A DNA stretch of 23,807 nt from Caulobacterales bacterium RIFOXYB1_FULL_67_16 (GCA_001796045.1 MGLN01000017.1:255-24061), one strand, 5' to 3'; numbered from the stretch's first letter, positions 16,201 to 23,477 are shown. The notes: generated by a model from the letters alone, not told the origin. Numbers and translations are program-made.

Positions 16201-16322
16201 CGGGGGGCGGCCGGCGATGTGACGACCCAGGCCGGCGTCGGCGCTCGCTCAACCTCCTGCGCCCAGCACGAGGCGGTCGCAACCGCCCAAGCGGCCGCCG
16301 CCGCGATCAGAACTCGCATCAT
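13266..16322 (-). CDS. periplasmic DUF3857/transglutaminase-like/TPR protein
   Basis: 1018-residue exported multidomain protein. A signal peptide covers about 1-22 (ending SCWAQ). A DUF3857 beta-rich domain (about 50-270) is followed by a transglutaminase-like fold (about 290-400) with a complete triad: C334 in YGDCKGKT, H377 in FDHVIV and D392 in YWMDGT. A linker domain follows. The last third (about 670-1000) is made of tandem TPR units of about 34 residues with the usual A/G/Y spacing, such as Y-x-x-A-V-V-S-Y-x-x-A-L-x-L-D-P. The triad suggests a peptidase or amidase-type activity; the TPRs suggest protein partners. The first of two tandem ATGs (16322) lies 7 nt after AGGGGGA and is preferred over 16319. 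The reaction and substrate are unknown, and it has no operon partner of known role. Confidence 0.93.
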   Translation of the reverse strand: MMRVLIAAAAAWAVATASCWAQEVERAPTPAWVVTSPAAPRPPVVDDAPIRLLSIDDQVRFDADGVHIYYGRRTLVQTSQGLPNVSTVSAVWDPAYETVQVHAVRILRGDQVIDVLQDQSFQVLRRENNLESSMLDGRLTATLQPRDLRVGDILETAFTIHDSGGVLAPHREHLVNANAGLTIDRYRLRASWPVGQTLRVEASAPWADIRPKRLGADQVFEIDSRDLAPVRLPDNLPGRFMNPRLVQFTDFADWSAPSALMAPLYERASALEPDSPLKVRIEEIRTAQSTPAARAAAALRLVQDEVRYLALSMGEGGYVPTPADEVWRSRYGDCKGKTVLLLALLHGLGIEAEAVLVSTSDGDGLPERLPAMVWFDHVIVRAIIDGQTYWMDGTSVGDRTLEDLTPPDYRWALPVRAAGATFEPIVQPPLRTPGFETTTALDATAGLDAEAPFTMDLAYYGASALQMRRQLSAVTREQLQTAMTASVEDKNEAVKVETVDTRYDDGANVFHILVGGKTRMTWVNGVGGGRVMGLPEVSVFISHEEERTGLLAEYKDLPYAVSHPYMNRTTVRVLLPNGGEGFRLEGGDQTVEGGGYRVSRQARLADGVVEAVRTITSLSSEVSAEEMAEARTRSKAMVDTVLRLRAPAGYQATAADRARLTPGDDSVAELIERAEHLTEIGDAEGALALLDAAVTAEPDNAEARRKRAEVRLYQRDYAGARADYDHAVDLDPADVEAAVGQGRVALSEGRYPDAVVSYTVALRLDPTQTTALAGRGEAYYQLGRFDRSLGDYRALTTASPDDDSGLWGAARALGRLGRADEARTLIAAKLEDTPENYAALQQLVALGKADGRLREALPALDAGLAASPENFGLLSLRGEARAALGDAAGARSDFAAMRELAGGDPALLNGVCWSQAISGFDLDQALADCDIAAESGVAAYVDSRAMVLLHLGRFEEAKAAYDQALAALPNLPASLYGRGLARLALGDAGGQEDLDRAKGLDADVREDFAVFEARRPRT

Positions 16323-16421
16323 GCCACAATCCCCCTGTCCTCTTGCTAACACGGACCGGGCGGACGTCCATAGACCGGAGGTTTTATTCCAGCGGGGATT
16401 GCGGCGTGGCGGGACGCAGTC

Positions 16422-17222
16422 TCACCCTGCGTCGGCGATGAAGGTCAGGGTGTGGGTGTAGCTGCGGTAGGGGGTGGGGGCGCCGGCCGGGGCGGCGGTG
16501 CGGTGGCGGACCTGGGTCATATAGGCGCCGGGGGCCGAGACGCGCAGGGTCAGCACGCCCGAGGCGTCGGTGGCGGTTTCGGTCTCGATCTTCTTGCCGT
16601 CGTACAGGCCGGCTTCGCGGAAGACGGTGACGGGCGTGTTGGCCAGGGGCTGGCCGTCGAACAGCAGGCGGAAGGTCGCGTCCTCGCCGGCGACGATCTC
16701 GTTCGGCTGGATCAGGGGCTGAAGCTCCAGACCCTGGCCGGTGGGCTTCAAGGCCGCCTCGTCAGGCGCGCCGCGCACCACATAGACCTCGGCGACGGTG
16801 ATGCTCTGGACATCGACCAGCTCGGCGCCGGGCGGGTGCGGGCCGTCTTCCTCGCCCACCATCTTCCAGCCGGAGGGGGTGTTGTACATCTTGGACGCAC
16901 GGCCGGCGCGGGGGCCGGACGACAGGCGATAGAGGCCGTCGACCGGGGTGGGCGCCTCAAACACCGCCAGGTCGCGCAGATAGGTGACGGCGCTGATCGG
17001 CGTGTCGCCGTTCGGGCCGACCACGTGGAAGCTGTCGGAGCGCATGACCACCTCGGCGTTGAAGACGTCCTCGGTGAAGCTGGCCTCGACCGTCACGTGA
17101 TCGCGCCGTCCCGCGTCGAACTGGTTCGGCCGCAGATAGGGGGAGTGGGCCTGGGCCGCGCCGGCGCTCCAGACGGTCAGGATGGAGGCCAGGAGGCCGG
17201 CGTGGAGGGTGGAACGAGTCAT
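16422..17222 (-). CDS. DUF4198 domain periplasmic protein
   Basis: 266-residue exported protein of DUF4198, a family often found near metal and iron uptake genes. The signal peptide ends in AQA, and cleavage after residue 25 would leave histidine as the first mature residue (HSPYLRPNQF). A beta-sandwich with a C-terminal Ig-like repeat follows (PLANTPVTVFREAGLYDGKK, TDASGVLTLRVSAPGAYMTQ). GGAG 6 nt upstream supports the ATG at 17222. The promoter overlaps a Fur-like sequence, so iron-repressed expression is likely. A free N-terminal His could bind a metal such as copper, but that is only a suggestion. The TPR gene lies 99 bp downstream on the same strand; co-transcription is possible. Confidence 0.88.
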   Translation of the reverse strand: MTRSTLHAGLLASILTVWSAGAAQAHSPYLRPNQFDAGRRDHVTVEASFTEDVFNAEVVMRSDSFHVVGPNGDTPISAVTYLRDLAVFEAPTPVDGLYRLSSGPRAGRASKMYNTPSGWKMVGEEDGPHPPGAELVDVQSITVAEVYVVRGAPDEAALKPTGQGLELQPLIQPNEIVAGEDATFRLLFDGQPLANTPVTVFREAGLYDGKKIETETATDASGVLTLRVSAPGAYMTQVRHRTAAPAGAPTPYRSYTHTLTFIADAG

Positions 17223-17248
17223 GGGGGCTCCGCTTATTCGAGCGGGAG

Positions 17249-17275
17249 ATTATAAGATTGAGAGTCGTTTGCAAT
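17249..17275 (-). promoter_or_regulatory. DUF4198 promoter with overlapping Fur-like box
   Basis: On the minus strand a perfect -10 TATAAT occupies 17254-17249. Directly upstream, 17257-17275 reads as an imperfect palindrome (plus strand ATTGAGAGTCGTTTGCAAT). It matches 13 of 17 positions of the TTGAGAATCATTCTCAA type of Fur box. Its position between -35 and -10 would let a bound repressor block RNA polymerase. Confidence 0.55.
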
Positions 17276-17348
17276 TCATTTCCGCTTGCACGACCGGGGC
17301 GTGCGCGGGCAGGCTGAGGCGGTCGCACACCCCAAGCCGGAGAGCCTG

Positions 17349-18050
17349 ATGCCCGTGAAGACCGTCGCCGAATTCGTCGCCGCCTATAGGGAGAAGGACG
17401 TCAGTTCGGAGGCCTTCGAACTGGAGAATCCCCATCTGCTGGAGGTGCGGCTGAACGGTCTGGTCTGGGCCAAGGCCGGGGCCATGGTGGCGCGCACCGG
17501 ACAGGTGAAATTCACGCGCCAGGGCCTGATGGAGCAGGGGCTGGGCAATCTGCTGAAGAAGGCCGTCAGCGGCGAGGGCATGCAACTGATGAGGATGGAG
17601 GGCCAGGGCCGCGTCTATTTGGCCGACGCCGGCAAGAAGATCACCCTGCTGCGGCTGGACAACGAGACCATCTTCGTCAACGGCAACGACGTTCTGGCCC
17701 TGGAAAGCAGCGTCGATAACCAGATCACCATGATGAAGCGGGTGGCCGGCATGGTGTCCGGCGGCCTGTTCAACGTGCGGCTGAGCGGCAGCGGCGTCGT
17801 GGCCGTCACCTCCCACTATGAGCCGCTGATCCTGAAGGTCAGCGCGGCGACGGGGCCGGTCTTCACCGATCCGAACGCCACGGTCGTCTGGTCGGGGAGT
17901 TTGTCGCCGGAGATCGCCACCGACATCTCCTTCAAGACCCTGATGGGCCGGGGCTCCGGCGAGAGCATTCAGCTGAAGTTCGCCGGAGAGGGCTGGATCG
18001 TGGTTCAGCCCTATGAGGAAACCTATATGCAGGCGGCCAGCGCCGGCTGA
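17349..18050 (+). CDS. AIM24 family protein
   Basis: 233-residue protein of the AIM24/TIGR00266 family, a beta-rich fold of repeated strands whose bacterial function is unknown. The yeast relative is a mitochondrial inner membrane biogenesis protein. Typical stretches are LVWAKAGAMVARTGQVKFTR, the GRVYLADAGKKI segment, NGNDVLALESSV, SGGLFNVRLSGSGVVAVTSH and GEGWIVVQPYEE near the end. No signal peptide or membrane helix is seen. The ATG at 17349 has GGAG 6 nt upstream; a longer reading frame begins within the divergent promoter region and is rejected. It converges on DUF2164 with only 19 bp between stop codons. Confidence 0.9.
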   Translation: MPVKTVAEFVAAYREKDVSSEAFELENPHLLEVRLNGLVWAKAGAMVARTGQVKFTRQGLMEQGLGNLLKKAVSGEGMQLMRMEGQGRVYLADAGKKITLLRLDNETIFVNGNDVLALESSVDNQITMMKRVAGMVSGGLFNVRLSGSGVVAVTSHYEPLILKVSAATGPVFTDPNATVVWSGSLSPEIATDISFKTLMGRGSGESIQLKFAGEGWIVVQPYEETYMQAASAG

Positions 18051-18069
18051 CCCAGGGCTGGGGTCGGCC

Positions 18070-18312
18070 CTATTCGCTTCGTTCCAGTCCTGCGACGGCT
18101 TCCGCCATGTCGTCCGCCTTCTTCTTCAGCACCGCCTGAGCGTCGTACAGAGCGCGGTTGTAGAAGAAGGGGCCGATCTCGCGGGCCAGAAAGTCGATCA
18201 GCATTTCAGCCGGGAGGTCGCGCAGTTCGACCTCCAGTTCGTCGCGGAAATAGGCGCGCAGCCTGGCCTTGAGGACGGCCGTTTCCTCGCGACTGAACTG
18301 GATCGGCTTCAT
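18070..18312 (-). CDS. DUF2164 family protein
   Basis: 80-residue soluble protein matching DUF2164, function unknown. The pattern I-x-F-S-R-E-E, then YFRDELEVELRDLPAEMLIDF and IGPFFYNRALYDAQAVL, is the family signature. Its ATG overlaps the ABC-F stop codon (ATGA), a classic sign of translational coupling, so it depends on the ABC-F transcript. What links the two is not known. Confidence 0.92.
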   Translation of the reverse strand: MKPIQFSREETAVLKARLRAYFRDELEVELRDLPAEMLIDFLAREIGPFFYNRALYDAQAVLKKKADDMAEAVAGLERSE

Positions 18313-20198
18313 CAGGCCACCTCCGCCAGCGCCTCTTCCGCCGCGATCCAGGCAGTCTCGGCGGCGTCCAGATCGGCCTGCGCCTTGGCGCGGGCGCGGC
18401 CGAGGGATTCCAGCTTCTTGGAATCGTTTGCGGTTGCGGCGGCGGCCAGGTCGGCGTCGATCTGCGCCAGATGGGCGGTAAGGCGGGCCATTTCCTCCTC
18501 CGCCTTCTTAACCGCGTGGCGCAGGGTGGAAGGCGAGGGCCCTGATTTCTTCTTCTCCGCCCTGGGCGCAGCGACAGGCGGCGCCTCGGCTGCAGGCTCG
18601 GGCTTGACCTGGCTGGGCTTCATCCCGGCCTGTTTGGCGCGGTCGAGCACGAACTTGGCGTAGTCGTCCATGTCGCCTTCGAACGGCTTCACCGTGCCGT
18701 CGGCGGCCAGCCACAACCGGTCGGCGACCAGCTCCATCAGCGACCGGTCGTGGGTGATCAGGATCACGGCGCCCGTGTACTGGTTCAGGGCGTCCAGCAG
18801 GGCGCGACGGCTGTCGATGTCCAGGTGGTTGGTCGGTTCGTCCAGGATCAGGATGTGGGGCGCATCCATGGCCACCAGGTTCAGCAGCAGGCGGGCGCGC
18901 TCGCCCCCGGACAGGGCGGCGACCTTGGTGTCCTGCTTCTGATAGGGCAGGCCGAACTGGGCCAGGCGGCTGCGGCGGCTGCTTTCCGAGGCGTCGGGCA
19001 TGGCGCGCAGGATGATCTGCAACGGCGTGTCCTCGGGATCCATGGCCTCGATCTGGTGCTGGTGGAACCAGCCGACCCGCATCTTGCCGTCGCGGTGGAA
19101 CTCTCCGGCGTCGACGGTCAGGGCCTTGGCGATCAACTTGGCGAAGGTGGACTTGCCGGCGCCATTGACGCCCAAGAGGCCGATGCGGTCGTCCAGGTCC
19201 ATCCGCAGGTTCAGGTTCCGAAGGATCGGCTTGCCCGGCTCGTAGCCGACATTGGCGCGTTCAAGACGGATCAGGGGCGGGGGCAGGGGGCGTTCCGGCG
19301 AGGGCAGGACGAAGGGGGCGACACGCTCCTCGGGCGGCAGTTCGATCCGTTCCATCTTCTCCAGCTTTTTCACGCGCGACTGGGCCTGGGTGGCCTTGGA
19401 AGCCTTGGCCTTGAAGCGGTCGATGAACTTCTGAAGGTGGGCGCGCTCGGCCTCCTGCTTGGACTTGGTGGCCTCCATGAGCCGCAGCTTTTCGGCCCGA
19501 GTGCGCTCGAAGGTGTCGTAGTTGCCGGTGTAGAGCTCCAGTTTGCGGTTCGAGAGCTGAAGGATGTGGGTGCAGACCGAGTTCAGCAGGTCGCGATCGT
19601 GCGAGATCATCAGGGCCGTGTGCGGGTATTTCTTCAGCCGCGCTTCCAGCCACAAGGAGCCTTCCAGATCGAGGTAGTTGGTCGGTTCGTCCAGCAGCAG
19701 CATGTCCGGTTCGGCGAACAGGGCGGCGGCCAGGGCCACGCGCATCCGCCAGCCGCCCGAGAAATGCGACATGGGCCGCTGGATGTCTTCCTGGCTGAAG
19801 CCCAGGCCGACCAGGATTTCCGAGGCGCGCGCCGGGGCGCTCTCGGCGTCGATCTCGATCAGCCGACCCCAGATCTCGCCCATCTCCTCGGGATCGGCGG
19901 TCTCCAGCCGGGTCATCAGGTCGTGGCGCTCAACGTCGGCTTCCAGAATGGTCTCCAGGACGCTGACGGGGGTGGCGGGGTGTTCCTGATCGACGGAGGC
20001 GATGCGGGCGGTCTTGGGCAGGCTGATCTCGTCGCCGTTGGCGGCCAGTTCGCCCAGGATCACCTTGAACAGGGTCGACTTGCCGATGCCGTTTCGGCCG
20101 ACCAGACCCACCTTGGAGCCGGGTGGCAGGCTGACCGAGGCGTCGTCCAGAAACTGGCGGCCCCAGGCGTTCAGGGTCAGGTTGTTGATCTGGAGCAT
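18312..20198 (-). CDS. ABC-F family ATPase, YheS-like
   Basis: 628-residue soluble protein with two ATP-binding cassettes and no membrane domain, which defines ABC-F proteins that act on the ribosome. Cassette 1 has Walker A GRNGIGKST (34-42), signature FSGGW (146-150) and Walker B LLLDEPTNYLD with catalytic E171. Cassette 2 has GVNGAGKST (343-351), LSGGE (429-433) and LILDEPTNHLD with E454. The charged helical linker at about 232-290 is the P-site tRNA interaction motif. A C-terminal charged coiled coil covers about 560-628. Both glutamates are intact, so it should hydrolyse ATP. Overall layout and cassette sequences resemble YheS more than the antibiotic-resistance ABC-F groups. The start at 20198 has no clear Shine-Dalgarno. 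It is divergent from ndk. Confidence 0.95.
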   Translation of the reverse strand: MLQINNLTLNAWGRQFLDDASVSLPPGSKVGLVGRNGIGKSTLFKVILGELAANGDEISLPKTARIASVDQEHPATPVSVLETILEADVERHDLMTRLETADPEEMGEIWGRLIEIDAESAPARASEILVGLGFSQEDIQRPMSHFSGGWRMRVALAAALFAEPDMLLLDEPTNYLDLEGSLWLEARLKKYPHTALMISHDRDLLNSVCTHILQLSNRKLELYTGNYDTFERTRAEKLRLMEATKSKQEAERAHLQKFIDRFKAKASKATQAQSRVKKLEKMERIELPPEERVAPFVLPSPERPLPPPLIRLERANVGYEPGKPILRNLNLRMDLDDRIGLLGVNGAGKSTFAKLIAKALTVDAGEFHRDGKMRVGWFHQHQIEAMDPEDTPLQIILRAMPDASESSRRSRLAQFGLPYQKQDTKVAALSGGERARLLLNLVAMDAPHILILDEPTNHLDIDSRRALLDALNQYTGAVILITHDRSLMELVADRLWLAADGTVKPFEGDMDDYAKFVLDRAKQAGMKPSQVKPEPAAEAPPVAAPRAEKKKSGPSPSTLRHAVKKAEEEMARLTAHLAQIDADLAAAATANDSKKLESLGRARAKAQADLDAAETAWIAAEEALAEVA

Positions 20199-20277
20199 GT
20201 GGGCGGTCGAAATCTGAAATCGTCCGAAGGCCGCCTATCGCCGGGCGAGGGGCCGTCAGACATGAAAAAAGGGACAG

Positions 20278-20306
20278 TTGGAAACTCGGGAGGTCGTCGC
20301 TATAAG
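20278..20306 (+). promoter_or_regulatory. ndk promoter
   Basis: TTGGAA (20278-20283), a 17-bp spacer and TATAAG (20301-20306) make a good sigma-70-type promoter. The predicted start of transcription is about 33 nt before the ndk ATG. Confidence 0.65.
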
Positions 20307-20345
20307 CCCGCGACACTCAATCTCCCAAACAAGAAGTCACTCTCC

Positions 20346-20765
20346 ATGACCGAACGCACCTTCTCGATCATCAAGCCCGACGCCACGCGCCGCAACCTGA
20401 CCGGCGCGATCAACGCCGTGATCGAAGGCGCCGGCCTGCGCATCGTGGCCCAGCGCCGCGTCAAGCTGACCACCGACCAGGCCAAGAAGTTCTACGAAGT
20501 CCACGCCGAGCGTCCCTTCTACGGCGAACTGGTCGAGCAGATGACCGCCGAGCCGGTCGTCGTCCAGGTTCTGGAAGGCGAGAACGCCGTGGCCAAGTAC
20601 CGTGAAGTCATGGGCGCCACCAACCCGGAACAGGCGGCCGAAGGCACGATCCGCAAGCAGTTCGCCCTGTCGATCGGTGAAAACTCGGTCCACGGCTCGG
20701 ACAGCCTGGACAACGCCAAGATCGAGATCGCCCAGTTCTTCACCGAAGACCAGATCGTCGGCTAA
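20346..20765 (+). CDS. ndk: nucleoside diphosphate kinase
   Basis: 139-residue enzyme that passes the gamma-phosphate of ATP to other nucleoside diphosphates through a phosphohistidine, balancing NTP and dNTP pools. IIKPDA (K10), FYEVHAERPFYGEL and the active-site GENSVHGSDS with catalytic H116 are all present, and length and spacing match bacterial Ndk. The ATG at 20346 has AGAAG about 9 nt upstream and lies just after a good promoter; the frame continues upstream only as an antisense shadow of the ABC-F gene. It is followed at once by four hairpin-forming repeats and a strong terminator, so it is probably monocistronic. Confidence 0.98.
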   Translation: MTERTFSIIKPDATRRNLTGAINAVIEGAGLRIVAQRRVKLTTDQAKKFYEVHAERPFYGELVEQMTAEPVVVQVLEGENAVAKYREVMGATNPEQAAEGTIRKQFALSIGENSVHGSDSLDNAKIEIAQFFTEDQIVG

Positions 20766-20946
20766 GCGCTCAAGTCGCGAGGGACCGCGTCCCGAGCGTA
20801 GCGCAAAGTCAGCGCTCAAGTCGCGAGGGACCGCGTCCCGAGCGTAGCGCAAAGTCAGCGCTCAAGTCGCGAGGGGCCGCGTCCCGAGCGTAGCGCGAAG
20901 TCAGCGCTCAAGTCGCGAGGGGCCGCGCCCCGAGCGTAGCGCGAAG
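20766..20946. repeat. four tandem 46-bp hairpin-forming repeats in the ndk 3' region
   Basis: Units begin at 20766 (the base after the ndk stop), 20812, 20858 and 20904. Copies 1 and 2 are identical. Copy 3 differs at two positions, and copy 4 has one further change before diverging after 20946. Within each unit the first five bases (GCGCT) pair with AGCGC at offset 35-39, CGC (11-13) with GCG (31-33), and GGGAC (16-20) with GTCCC (24-28) around a CGC loop. In copy 3 the inner stem is GGGGC/GTCCC and in copy 4 GGGGC/GCCCC, so pairing is kept. The array lies between ndk and its terminator and would be transcribed. Confidence 0.95.
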
Positions 20947-20952
20947 AGACAG

Positions 20953-20985
20953 AGGCCCGCGTCCGGAACCGGACGCGGGCCTTTT
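20953..20985 (+). terminator. Rho-independent terminator of ndk
   Basis: A 14-bp perfect stem (AGGCCCGCGTCCGG with its complement, 20953-20966 and 20969-20982), a 2-nt loop and TTTT (20982-20985). It is very stable and follows the 46-bp repeat array. Confidence 0.92.
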
Positions 20986-21027
20986 CGTTGGGTCAGTCTC
21001 GTATATTCCCTCTCCCGGAGCAGACCC

Positions 21028-21228
21028 ATGAAGACCATCCTGAAACTGACCCCCGTCATCGGCGCCGTGGCCCTGCTGGCCGCTTGCGGCCAGACCATGG
21101 AACAACGTGCCGCCACCGGCGCCCTGGGCGGCGCCGTCGCCGGCCAGGTGGTCGGCGGCAATACCGGCTCGACTGTCGCCGGCGCCGCCATCGGCGCTGT
21201 CGCCGGCGCTGCGACGACGCCGAAGTAA
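21028..21228 (+). CDS. small glycine-zipper lipoprotein
   Basis: 66-residue lipoprotein precursor. A short signal peptide ends in the lipobox LAAC, with C20 as the lipidated residue. The mature part is a Gly/Ala-rich glycine-zipper (about 30-63: TGALGGAVAGQVVGG, then VAGAAIGAVAGAA), which favours helix packing in membranes. It resembles entericidin-like and YMGG-type small lipoproteins; the exact role is unknown. GGAG lies 7 nt before the ATG. It is flanked by the ndk terminator and a bidirectional terminator, so it is a separate single-gene unit, although no strong -35 is visible. Confidence 0.88.
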   Translation: MKTILKLTPVIGAVALLAACGQTMEQRAATGALGGAVAGQVVGGNTGSTVAGAAIGAVAGAATTPK

Positions 21229-21253
21229 GACCTCAGCCTAACGGCTGAAAAAG

Positions 21254-21283
21254 AAAGGCCCGGAGCCATGCTCCGGGCCTTTT
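21254..21283. terminator. bidirectional Rho-independent terminator
   Basis: A 12-bp perfect stem (AAAGGCCCGGAG, 21254-21265, with its complement at 21271-21282), a 5-nt loop, T-run on the plus side and A-run (21248-21252) on the other. It serves the lipoprotein gene (+) and the M13 peptidase gene (-). Confidence 0.9.
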
Positions 21284-21304
21284 CCGTTTGGGCTGCGTGA
21301 CCGC

Positions 21305-23353
21305 TTACCAGATGCGGGCGCGGGCCTCGGGGGCGATGTATTCCTTCTGGTCGGGCGAGACGCCGAAGGCGGCGTACCAGGCGTCGATGTTGCGCGGCGA
21401 GGTGGCGGCCCGGACCGAACCGGGCGAATGCGGGTCGGTGGTTAGCTGTTCTTTCAGCGCCGCCTCACGCGACTTCTCGCGCCAGACCTGGGCCCAGCCC
21501 AGGAAGACGCGCTGGTCGCCGGTCAGGCCGTCGATCACCGGCGCCGGCTGGCCGTTCAGCGACTTGTGGTAGGCGTCCAGCGCCAGCAGCAGCCCGCCCA
21601 GATCGGCGATGTTCTCGCCCATGGTCAGGTCGCCGTTGACGTGGACGCCGGGGATGGGCTCCAGCGAATTATAGATGTCGCCCAGCACCTTGGCGCGCGC
21701 CTCGAAGCGGGCGGCGTCTTCCGGCGTCCACCAGTCGCGCAGCACGCCGTCGCCGTCGGACTTGCGGCCCTGGTCGTCGAAGCCGTGGGTGATCTCGTGG
21801 CCGATGACCGCGCCGATGCCACCGTAGTTGACGGCCGGGTCCGCGTTCGGATCGAAGAAGGGCGCCTGCAGGATGGCGGCCGGGAAGACGATCTCGTTGC
21901 GCGGCGGGTTGTAATAGGCGTTCACCGTCTGGGGCGTCATGCCCCATTCCAGCGGATCGACAGGCTTGCCGATCTTGCCGCGCTGATACGCCCACTCGAA
22001 AGCGCTTGAGCGTTCGACATTGCCGTACAGGTCGTCGGCGGTCAGCTCGAGACCGTCATAGGACCGCCACTTGTCGGGATAGCCGATCTTCACCCCGAAC
22101 TTGGACATCTTGTAGAGGGCCTGTTCGCGCGTCGCCTCGCTCATCCAGTCCAGGGTCTTCAGCCGCTCGGTCATGGCCGCGCGGATGTTGTCGACCAGGA
22201 TCTCCATCTGGGCCTTGGAAGAGGCGGGGAAGTGAAGGCGGACATATTCCTGGGCCAGGACCTCGCCCAGCTGGCCGTCGACAAGGGCCACGCCCCGGTT
22301 CCAGCGCGGACGGTTCTCCGGTTGACCGCGCAGGGTCTTGCCGCGGAATTCGAAGCGGGCGTCGACGAAGGCTTTGGACAGATAGGGGCTGGCTTGGTCG
22401 ACGATCTGGGTGGCTTGCCACGCCTTCAAGGTCTCGATGGGGGTCTCGGCGAAGACCTGGGCGATGCCCGGGATTGCCGTGTTCTCCATCAGGATCAGGG
22501 TGTCGAGGTTCCCGACCTGGGCGCCGTCAAGGAAGGCGGCCCAGTCGAAGCCCGGCGCGAAGGTCGCCAGGTCGGCGACCTTGGTCGGATTGTAGAGCTT
22601 GTCGATCTGGCGACGCTCGACCGTGGTCCAGTGTTTCTCGGCGACCTTGGTCTCGAAGGCCAGGATGTCGGCGGCGCTCTCGGCCGGGTTGGTCCAGCCG
22701 ATGGCGGTCAGGGTCTGGGTCAGATAGGCCAGATAGGCCTCGCGCTGGCTCGCGAAGTCGGGCTTCAGATAATAGTCGCGGTCCGGCAGGCCGAGGCCGC
22801 CTTGGCCCAGATAGGCCGAGTTGATGTTCGGGTTCTGCAGGTCCTCGAACACGGCGACGCCGAACAGCGAACCGCCGAAGCCCGAATGACTGGCGCCCAT
22901 CAGGCGGGCCATGGCGGCGTGGTCGGAGACGGCCTTCACGGCGGCGAGATCGGCGGCCATGGGCGCGGCGCCAAGTTGTTCGACGCGGGCCTCGTCCATG
23001 AAGCTGGCGTAGAGGGCGCCCACCTTCTGGGCGTTGGCGTTGACCGGGTTGGCGGCGCTGGACTCGATGATCGCACGCAACTGGGCCTGGGCATTTTCAT
23101 AGAGGACGTCGAACGGGCCGAACCGGGCCTTGTCGGCCGGGATCTCGGTGGTGCTGAGGTAGGTCCCGTTAGCGTATTCGTTGAAGTCGTCGCCCGGCTT
23201 CACCGCCGTGTTGCGGCCGGCGAGGTCGAAGCCCCAGGCGCCGAAGCCTGGCGCGGCATGGGCCCCGTGCGAATGGTCCTGAGCCGAGGCGCCGCCGGTC
23301 AGGGCGACGACGATGCAGGCCGAGCAGGCGGCCATGAGGCGAATACGTTGCAT
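21305..23353 (-). CDS. M13 family zinc metallopeptidase (PepO/neprilysin-like), exported
   Basis: 682-residue exported endopeptidase that should cut small peptides in the periplasm or outside the cell. The ATG at 23353 gives a signal peptide of about 24 residues (ending GASAQ); the upstream in-frame ATG at 23473 would add 40 basic residues. The N-terminal M13 domain (about 40-430) is followed by the catalytic domain: NAYYNP (478-483), zinc site H519-E520-x-x-H523 in VIGHEITHGFDDQGRK and E580-N-I-A-D584. The C terminus ends YIAPEARARIW, as usual. All catalytic residues are present. The mature N terminus starts with a His-rich stretch (DHSHGAH) that could bind metal. The neighbouring genes suggest no operon. 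Confidence 0.96.
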   Translation of the reverse strand: MQRIRLMAACSACIVVALTGGASAQDHSHGAHAAPGFGAWGFDLAGRNTAVKPGDDFNEYANGTYLSTTEIPADKARFGPFDVLYENAQAQLRAIIESSAANPVNANAQKVGALYASFMDEARVEQLGAAPMAADLAAVKAVSDHAAMARLMGASHSGFGGSLFGVAVFEDLQNPNINSAYLGQGGLGLPDRDYYLKPDFASQREAYLAYLTQTLTAIGWTNPAESAADILAFETKVAEKHWTTVERRQIDKLYNPTKVADLATFAPGFDWAAFLDGAQVGNLDTLILMENTAIPGIAQVFAETPIETLKAWQATQIVDQASPYLSKAFVDARFEFRGKTLRGQPENRPRWNRGVALVDGQLGEVLAQEYVRLHFPASSKAQMEILVDNIRAAMTERLKTLDWMSEATREQALYKMSKFGVKIGYPDKWRSYDGLELTADDLYGNVERSSAFEWAYQRGKIGKPVDPLEWGMTPQTVNAYYNPPRNEIVFPAAILQAPFFDPNADPAVNYGGIGAVIGHEITHGFDDQGRKSDGDGVLRDWWTPEDAARFEARAKVLGDIYNSLEPIPGVHVNGDLTMGENIADLGGLLLALDAYHKSLNGQPAPVIDGLTGDQRVFLGWAQVWREKSREAALKEQLTTDPHSPGSVRAATSPRNIDAWYAAFGVSPDQKEYIAPEARARIW

Positions 23354-23477
23354 GAAGGATAAGGTCCCGATTTTGGTCGGCGGCACCTTTGCGCCGGTGC
23401 GGCGCGGTGTCGCATGAAGTTTTCGTAATCTGGGGACGGAGGTGTTTAGAGGACGGGGGCGCGGCGCCGACAAGTCA

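Noticed and set aside
14694..16349. 551-codon plus-strand open frame opposite the TPR protein
   Set aside because: It has the Gly/Ala/Val/Gln/Asp-rich composition typical of the antisense of a high-G+C gene, has no domain, and the opposite strand carries clear motifs.
18750..20345. Long plus-strand frame running into ndk
   Set aside because: It is antisense to the ABC-F gene, and only the part from 20346 matches nucleoside diphosphate kinase. A promoter and start just before 20346 settle the gene boundary.
20766..20946. CRISPR array
   Set aside because: The repeats are directly adjacent with no unique spacers, there are no cas genes, and the units fold as hairpins after ndk.
22232..23362. 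376-codon plus-strand frame opposite the M13 peptidase
   Set aside because: Antisense shadow; the minus strand carries the zinc-binding motifs and signal peptide.
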